A stretch of 64,000 nucleotides of DNA. It comes from Solemya velum gill symbiont (lineage in GTDB: Bacteria; Pseudomonadota; Gammaproteobacteria; Chromatiales; Chromatiaceae). Both the position numbers and the translations under genes were made by a program. The DNA lies in contig NZ_JRAA01000001.1 of NCBI RefSeq assembly GCF_000787395.1, forward strand, positions 1,072,469 to 1,136,468. The letters are read 5' to 3'. Below the pieces are notes generated by a model that was given only the letters and a program-made list of their open reading frames with translations, had not been told where the DNA came from and did not search any database. Each line of letters begins with the position of its first letter. Position 1 is the first letter of the stretch. Positions 61,115-64,000 of this stretch are shown one piece after another.

Positions 61115-61294
61115 ATTAGTTAATACTAATCTCTCAACTTGCGTGACGGGTGTCTGTTGTTGCTGATTTTATCAGGTTCGAAAACAATAGACTCTATAGT
61201 TATAACCATCGTCTCGACTGAAGAGTGAATTACCCGGCCGTGAAGTTGTCTGTTATTCAGTCAGATTGTGGCAGTTTTTCCCTCTTTTCCTGAA

Positions 61295-61459
61295 TCAATC
61301 GAGAAGTAGCGAGTATTTCGACCTCTCAAACAGGATATGATCAACCAAAAAAGCGACTGGCTTTTTGTTCTGATGCGCCAAACCAGGAGCTTCTCCTTCG
61401 CTGGTTGAGGGAGGGGTCTCGCCGTCAGGATAGAGGAGCTCGATATGTGCTGCTGTCAT
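61295..61459 (-). CDS. Possible 54-residue peptide gene between two ATP-grasp genes
   Basis: An intact 54-codon frame begins with ATG 37 bases after the stop of ATP-grasp B and ends at TGA 61295. The peptide starts MTAAHIELLYPDGETPP, has a hydrophilic middle with Ser/Thr/Glu/Gly and Pro, and ends with a hydrophobic/basic tail finishing LLLD. There is only a weak ribosome-binding sequence (CAGG). I recognise no family. It could be a precursor peptide, a fragment, or not translated. It lies in the 381-base gap 61115-61495; the rest (61115-61294) shows no gene. Confidence 0.4.
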   Translation of the reverse strand: MTAAHIELLYPDGETPPSTSEGEAPGLAHQNKKPVAFLVDHILFERSKYSLLLD

Positions 61460-61495
61460 GGATTCGCCTGTCGTTCTGAATTTGTGACCTTGATA

Positions 61496-62611
61496 CTAGT
61501 GTGATCTTTTGTCAGTTTCTGCCACCGCCGTGTTGGCGAATTGACTTAGCATCTTAATCTTGGCCTGTTCATGCATGATCAGGTAACTATCAAGATGGCT
61601 CGATGCAGCATGCGCCCTGTTATACGTTGTATTCATGGCTGCATTGGCCTCGAACACAAACACCCTGTTATCGGGCATCAGGGAGAAATCCATGCCGCAA
61701 TAATCCAGCCCGGTCCCTGAAAAGAGTGTTTGTATATTTCTCATGCCATCGTTTCCAAGTACTTCTTCACAGTTGACAAGGAAATCGGTCTCCTCCTGGA
61801 TAAAAGTCTCGGTATCGCGCATGAAGTTATTCTTGTTTGCGGCGTGAAGATTCCACTCCTTGTCGATAATCAGGTGACGGGGGTAAATCTTTCCGTCAAT
61901 CCAGAGGATGCGGTACTTTCTGTAGAAGCCGTCAGCGCTGCGATAATCATGAAACTCGATCAGGTAGTAGTTGCGTCCGTCAAAGGCAAATCGTTCCAGT
62001 TCGCGAATATCATCGAGTGACTCAAGCAAGTACATGCCTTGCCCGCCATGCTTGCCTGCTGGTCGAATGATCAGCGGCAGGGCAATCTCTCCCGACTCAA
62101 CCAGGTTCTGTACTTCCTTGAGGGAGTGGGGCGAGATGCTCAGGGTTTTCGGGATTTTCAGTCCGTTAATGTCACTGAAGTGCCGGAAGAGTCCATCCCG
62201 TGTCAGGCGCAGAACTTTGGCCGGATGATTCAGGGTGGGAATGCTGTTCTCGTCAACAAATTGAATCGCATATTCGAGTGACTTTCTGCTGATATCCGGG
62301 TCGCAAATAAAGTTAAAGGCGAAATCAACCCCGGGGGTGTCGATACGTTTTGGCCGTGATCCGCCCAGTATCATCGTCTGGTGTTCGTACTCGTCCATTC
62401 GCTCATTCTCAAGCAGGTGGAGGTTGCCATTGTACGAGTAGTTGAACCCCCCGAGAGCGTGATCATAGTTATCAACACTTATCTGATGATTGTCTGGAAT
62501 CGCCTTGATATGCAGCATGACAGGTTTGCGACTATTGACTGCCTGTTGTTTGCTGCTTCCGGTCTTTATGCTCAGGCTGGGCGATGGGAGGCTTGACGGT
62601 TTAATTTTCAT
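61496..62611 (-). CDS. ATP-grasp protein B
   Basis: A 371-residue paralogue of protein A. N-terminal VMLHIKAIPD and LNHPAKV segments, then an ATP-grasp domain with canonical-looking loop GKHGGQG (186-192), EFHDYRSADGFYRKYR and metal ligands Asp308, Glu321, Asn323. The fold resembles the C-terminal half of uncharacterised TPR/ATP-grasp proteins in other proteobacteria rather than RimK or Ddl. Start ATG 62611 was chosen by alignment with the paralogue; a start at 62659 is possible. First gene of the cluster after the porin terminator. Confidence 0.85.
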   Translation of the reverse strand: MKIKPSSLPSPSLSIKTGSSKQQAVNSRKPVMLHIKAIPDNHQISVDNYDHALGGFNYSYNGNLHLLENERMDEYEHQTMILGGSRPKRIDTPGVDFAFNFICDPDISRKSLEYAIQFVDENSIPTLNHPAKVLRLTRDGLFRHFSDINGLKIPKTLSISPHSLKEVQNLVESGEIALPLIIRPAGKHGGQGMYLLESLDDIRELERFAFDGRNYYLIEFHDYRSADGFYRKYRILWIDGKIYPRHLIIDKEWNLHAANKNNFMRDTETFIQEETDFLVNCEEVLGNDGMRNIQTLFSGTGLDYCGMDFSLMPDNRVFVFEANAAMNTTYNRAHAASSHLDSYLIMHEQAKIKMLSQFANTAVAETDKRSH

Positions 62612-62694
62612 AATCAGATGATGCGTCTTCTTCTGGCCAAGGGTGGCAGTGGTTTTCAAGCGATCAGTTTATCAGGTTTGGTTTGAACATAAAA

Positions 62695-62716
62695 AACGGG
62701 ACCCGAAGGTCCCGTT
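62695..62716 (-). terminator. Rho-independent terminator after porin
   Basis: AACGGGACC and GGTCCCGTT pair perfectly around a short loop; on the minus strand the stem is followed by a run of T. It ends the porin transcript and separates it from the ATP-grasp cluster downstream. Confidence 0.88.
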
Positions 62717-62742
62717 CCTGATCATGCAATTTCTGAAATGAA

Positions 62743-63675
62743 TCAGAACTTGTGGATCATGCCGAGAGAGAAGCCGGTTGTAGCATCATCTTCAGCTTTG
62801 AGGTGAGCATCATCACTATCGCCGTAGGCTACATAGGCAGTGGTGCGCTTGCTCAGTGTGTGAGTCAGGCCGATGCCCCAGCTATCATCATTCCTGCCGT
62901 GATCATTGTCTTCACGACCCCAGGCGACAACCAGTTTGTTGTTGCCGAAGCTGTAGCTACCACTAATATTGTAGTTCTTCTCGTGGTCTTCGTTGTCATC
63001 AACGTAGGTAGCCGCAATAGTGAAGGCATTCATCGTATAGCCAACACCAAGCATGAAACGATCATCATCATCATTTCTTTCATCTTCGTATGCAGCAGCA
63101 AGTTTCAAACCGTTGTTGCTGTACATGACACCAATAGAGTACTCATCAGCAAGACCGTTGTTATTATTGCTTTCGCCGGCCTGAATTGAAGCAGCAAACG
63201 TCAGGCCGTTCATGTTTGGAGAGATATATGCGATTGTATCACTCCAGCGATTCTCTTCGACACTACCCAGGCTATTTGCATCGATGAGCGTATCACCCAT
63301 CATGTCAATACCGGTGCTGTACCATGCCATCTTAAAAGGCGTGTCGTGGTTACCGTAGAGGAAAGTACCCCAGTCGCCGGTCAGGCCGATGTAAGCGTTA
63401 CGACCACTGCTGTCCCATGCGCCGCCATCAGAGAAGTCATAACCGGTTTCAGCTTTCCAGATCAGGCTCAGGCCGTTACCGAGGTCTTCGGTGCCCTTGA
63501 AACCGATACGTGAAGCACGAGAAGAGACATGCCATGCGCTGTAATGAGGACGTAACAAGTCGTGTTCGAGGTGGTCGATAGAGACGTGTACCTGGCCGTA
63601 TATAGTCACGCCAGCGTTTGCAGCAGGAGCTGCAATGGCAGCAGCGACAGCCGCGGCAACGATTGATTTTTTCAT
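62743..63675 (-). CDS. Outer-membrane porin, Gram-negative trimeric type
   Basis: A 310-residue porin. Signal peptide MKKSIVAAAVAAAIAAPAANA is followed by GVTIYGQVHVSIDH, the usual first strand; 16 amphipathic strands with Asn/Asp-rich loops follow, and the last residue is Phe (GMIHKF), the BAM signal also sensed by DegS-type proteases. A strong AAGGGGA site precedes the start. GRIGFKGTEDLGNGL-like motif (SRIGFKGTEDLGNGL) is standard. Confidence 0.93.
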   Translation of the reverse strand: MKKSIVAAAVAAAIAAPAANAGVTIYGQVHVSIDHLEHDLLRPHYSAWHVSSRASRIGFKGTEDLGNGLSLIWKAETGYDFSDGGAWDSSGRNAYIGLTGDWGTFLYGNHDTPFKMAWYSTGIDMMGDTLIDANSLGSVEENRWSDTIAYISPNMNGLTFAASIQAGESNNNNGLADEYSIGVMYSNNGLKLAAAYEDERNDDDDRFMLGVGYTMNAFTIAATYVDDNEDHEKNYNISGSYSFGNNKLVVAWGREDNDHGRNDDSWGIGLTHTLSKRTTAYVAYGDSDDAHLKAEDDATTGFSLGMIHKF

Positions 63676-63963
63676 TAAAATTCCCCTTGAATTCAGTATT
63701 TTATATTTGCGCAGATTTTGAGCGAGGGCGTTCCAGCATCAGCTCTTGGATAATTATAGACAGACCATACTAGAGCTACAAGGTAAATCGTCTCTTTTGT
63801 ATAGCTTATTCAAGCGCGTTGTAAAAATGTCACGGAATTTGCATGAAAGTTTGTGGGGTTGGTATGTCGGTTATGCAGGAGAAATTCCTGCCATTCGTTC
63901 ATCCCTGTACAGCAAAACGGGTCCCGAAGGCCCCGTTCCAGATCATACAATTTCTAAAATGAA
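63676..63963. other. Intergenic region between tandem porin genes
   Basis: 288 bases hold the upstream region of the first porin and the terminator of the second. I find no gene; a 73-codon plus-strand frame runs through the terminator and is not credible. Confidence 0.6.
63915..63937 (-). terminator. Terminator of the second porin gene
   Basis: AACGGGTCC and GGCCCCGTT form a hairpin closely related in sequence and distance to the one at 62695-62716, followed by T residues on the minus strand. Confidence 0.75.
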
Positions 63964-64000
63964 TTAGAAGTTGTGGATCATACCGGCAGAGAAAGTACTT
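63964..64000 (-). CDS. Second porin gene, 3' end only (partial)
   Basis: The minus strand encodes STFSAGMIHNF and a stop, nearly the same as the C-terminus of the porin at 62743 (GMIHKF). The downstream bases up to the terminator are also very similar, so this is a tandem paralogue continuing beyond the window. Confidence 0.82.
   Translation of the reverse strand, partial: STFSAGMIHNF

Noticed and set aside
59990..62611. Interpretation as a microviridin-type graspetide cluster
   Set aside because: Two ATP-grasp genes and a small ORF invite it, but the peptide lacks the known leader PFFARFL and core motifs, and the ligases do not look like MdnB/MdnC; kept only as a loose analogy.
63746..63967. 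73-codon plus-strand frame near the right edge
   Set aside because: It crosses the porin terminator and ends in the neighbouring porin gene; no ribosome-binding site or family match.

Overview
The window looks like chromosomal DNA from a gammaproteobacterium. The strongest pointers are syntenic blocks typical of that class: ygfB-pepP-ubiH-ubiI diverging from a TIGR02449-type gene, zapA, 6S RNA and the 5-formyl-THF cyclo-ligase gene; lptM-lysA-dapF-DUF484-xerC; miaB-ybeZ; and mlaFEDCB-murA-hisGDC. A CysB-type regulator beside a DsrC-family protein and trimeric porins suggest, by inference only, a sulfur-metabolising lineage such as Chromatiales. I see no phage, insertion sequence, CRISPR array or tRNA gene.

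Layout. 0-5.4 kb: end of ubiD, rubrerythrin, a metallo-beta-lactamase-fold hydrolase, a Nif3 protein, a DegS/AlgW-type periplasmic protease and a Ca2+/Na+ exchanger. 5.5-13 kb: the Mla phospholipid transport operon, then murA and hisG-hisD-hisC, all on the plus strand. 13-14 kb: a TraB/GumN-type lipoprotein gene with a broken 3' end, followed by a hairpin repeat. 14-18 kb: fbpABC ferric iron importer with a Fur-box-like site upstream. 18-26 kb: purU, pyrE, an unknown gene, a SIMPL-domain protein, a 1281-residue flavin/iron-sulfur oxidoreductase and a divergent D-2-hydroxyacid dehydrogenase. 26-36 kb: an AT-richer TPR-sulfotransferase, a YgiQ radical SAM protein, the CysB-like regulator/DsrC-like pair, a large CBS-PAS-GGDEF-EAL protein and a TtcA-like enzyme. 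36-42 kb: SPFH/NfeD membrane pair, SLC13 transporter, dienelactone hydrolase, OsmC protein and a shortened Hsp33. 42-57.6 kb: tag, ybeZ, miaB, the xerC/dapF/lysA/lptM block, the ubiquinone hydroxylase operon, zapA, 6S RNA, a lysine-rich histone-like gene, ilvA and rpiA.

57.6-62.6 kb is the most unusual part: a minus-strand set of two paralogous ATP-grasp proteins, a 54-codon ORF between them, an Fe(II)/2-oxoglutarate dioxygenase translationally coupled to the second ATP-grasp gene, and a lyase of the fumarase/argininosuccinate lyase superfamily. Together they resemble a small uncharacterised biosynthetic pathway. It lies just downstream of a porin gene with a clear terminator, and a second porin gene begins at the window edge.

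Other points of interest: Hsp33 lacks about 65-70 residues carrying half of its zinc/redox centre; the TraB/GumN gene is frameshifted; the DsrC-like protein has neither conserved redox cysteine; a repeat-filled gap separates lysA from dapF; and several families of intergenic hairpin repeats are present.
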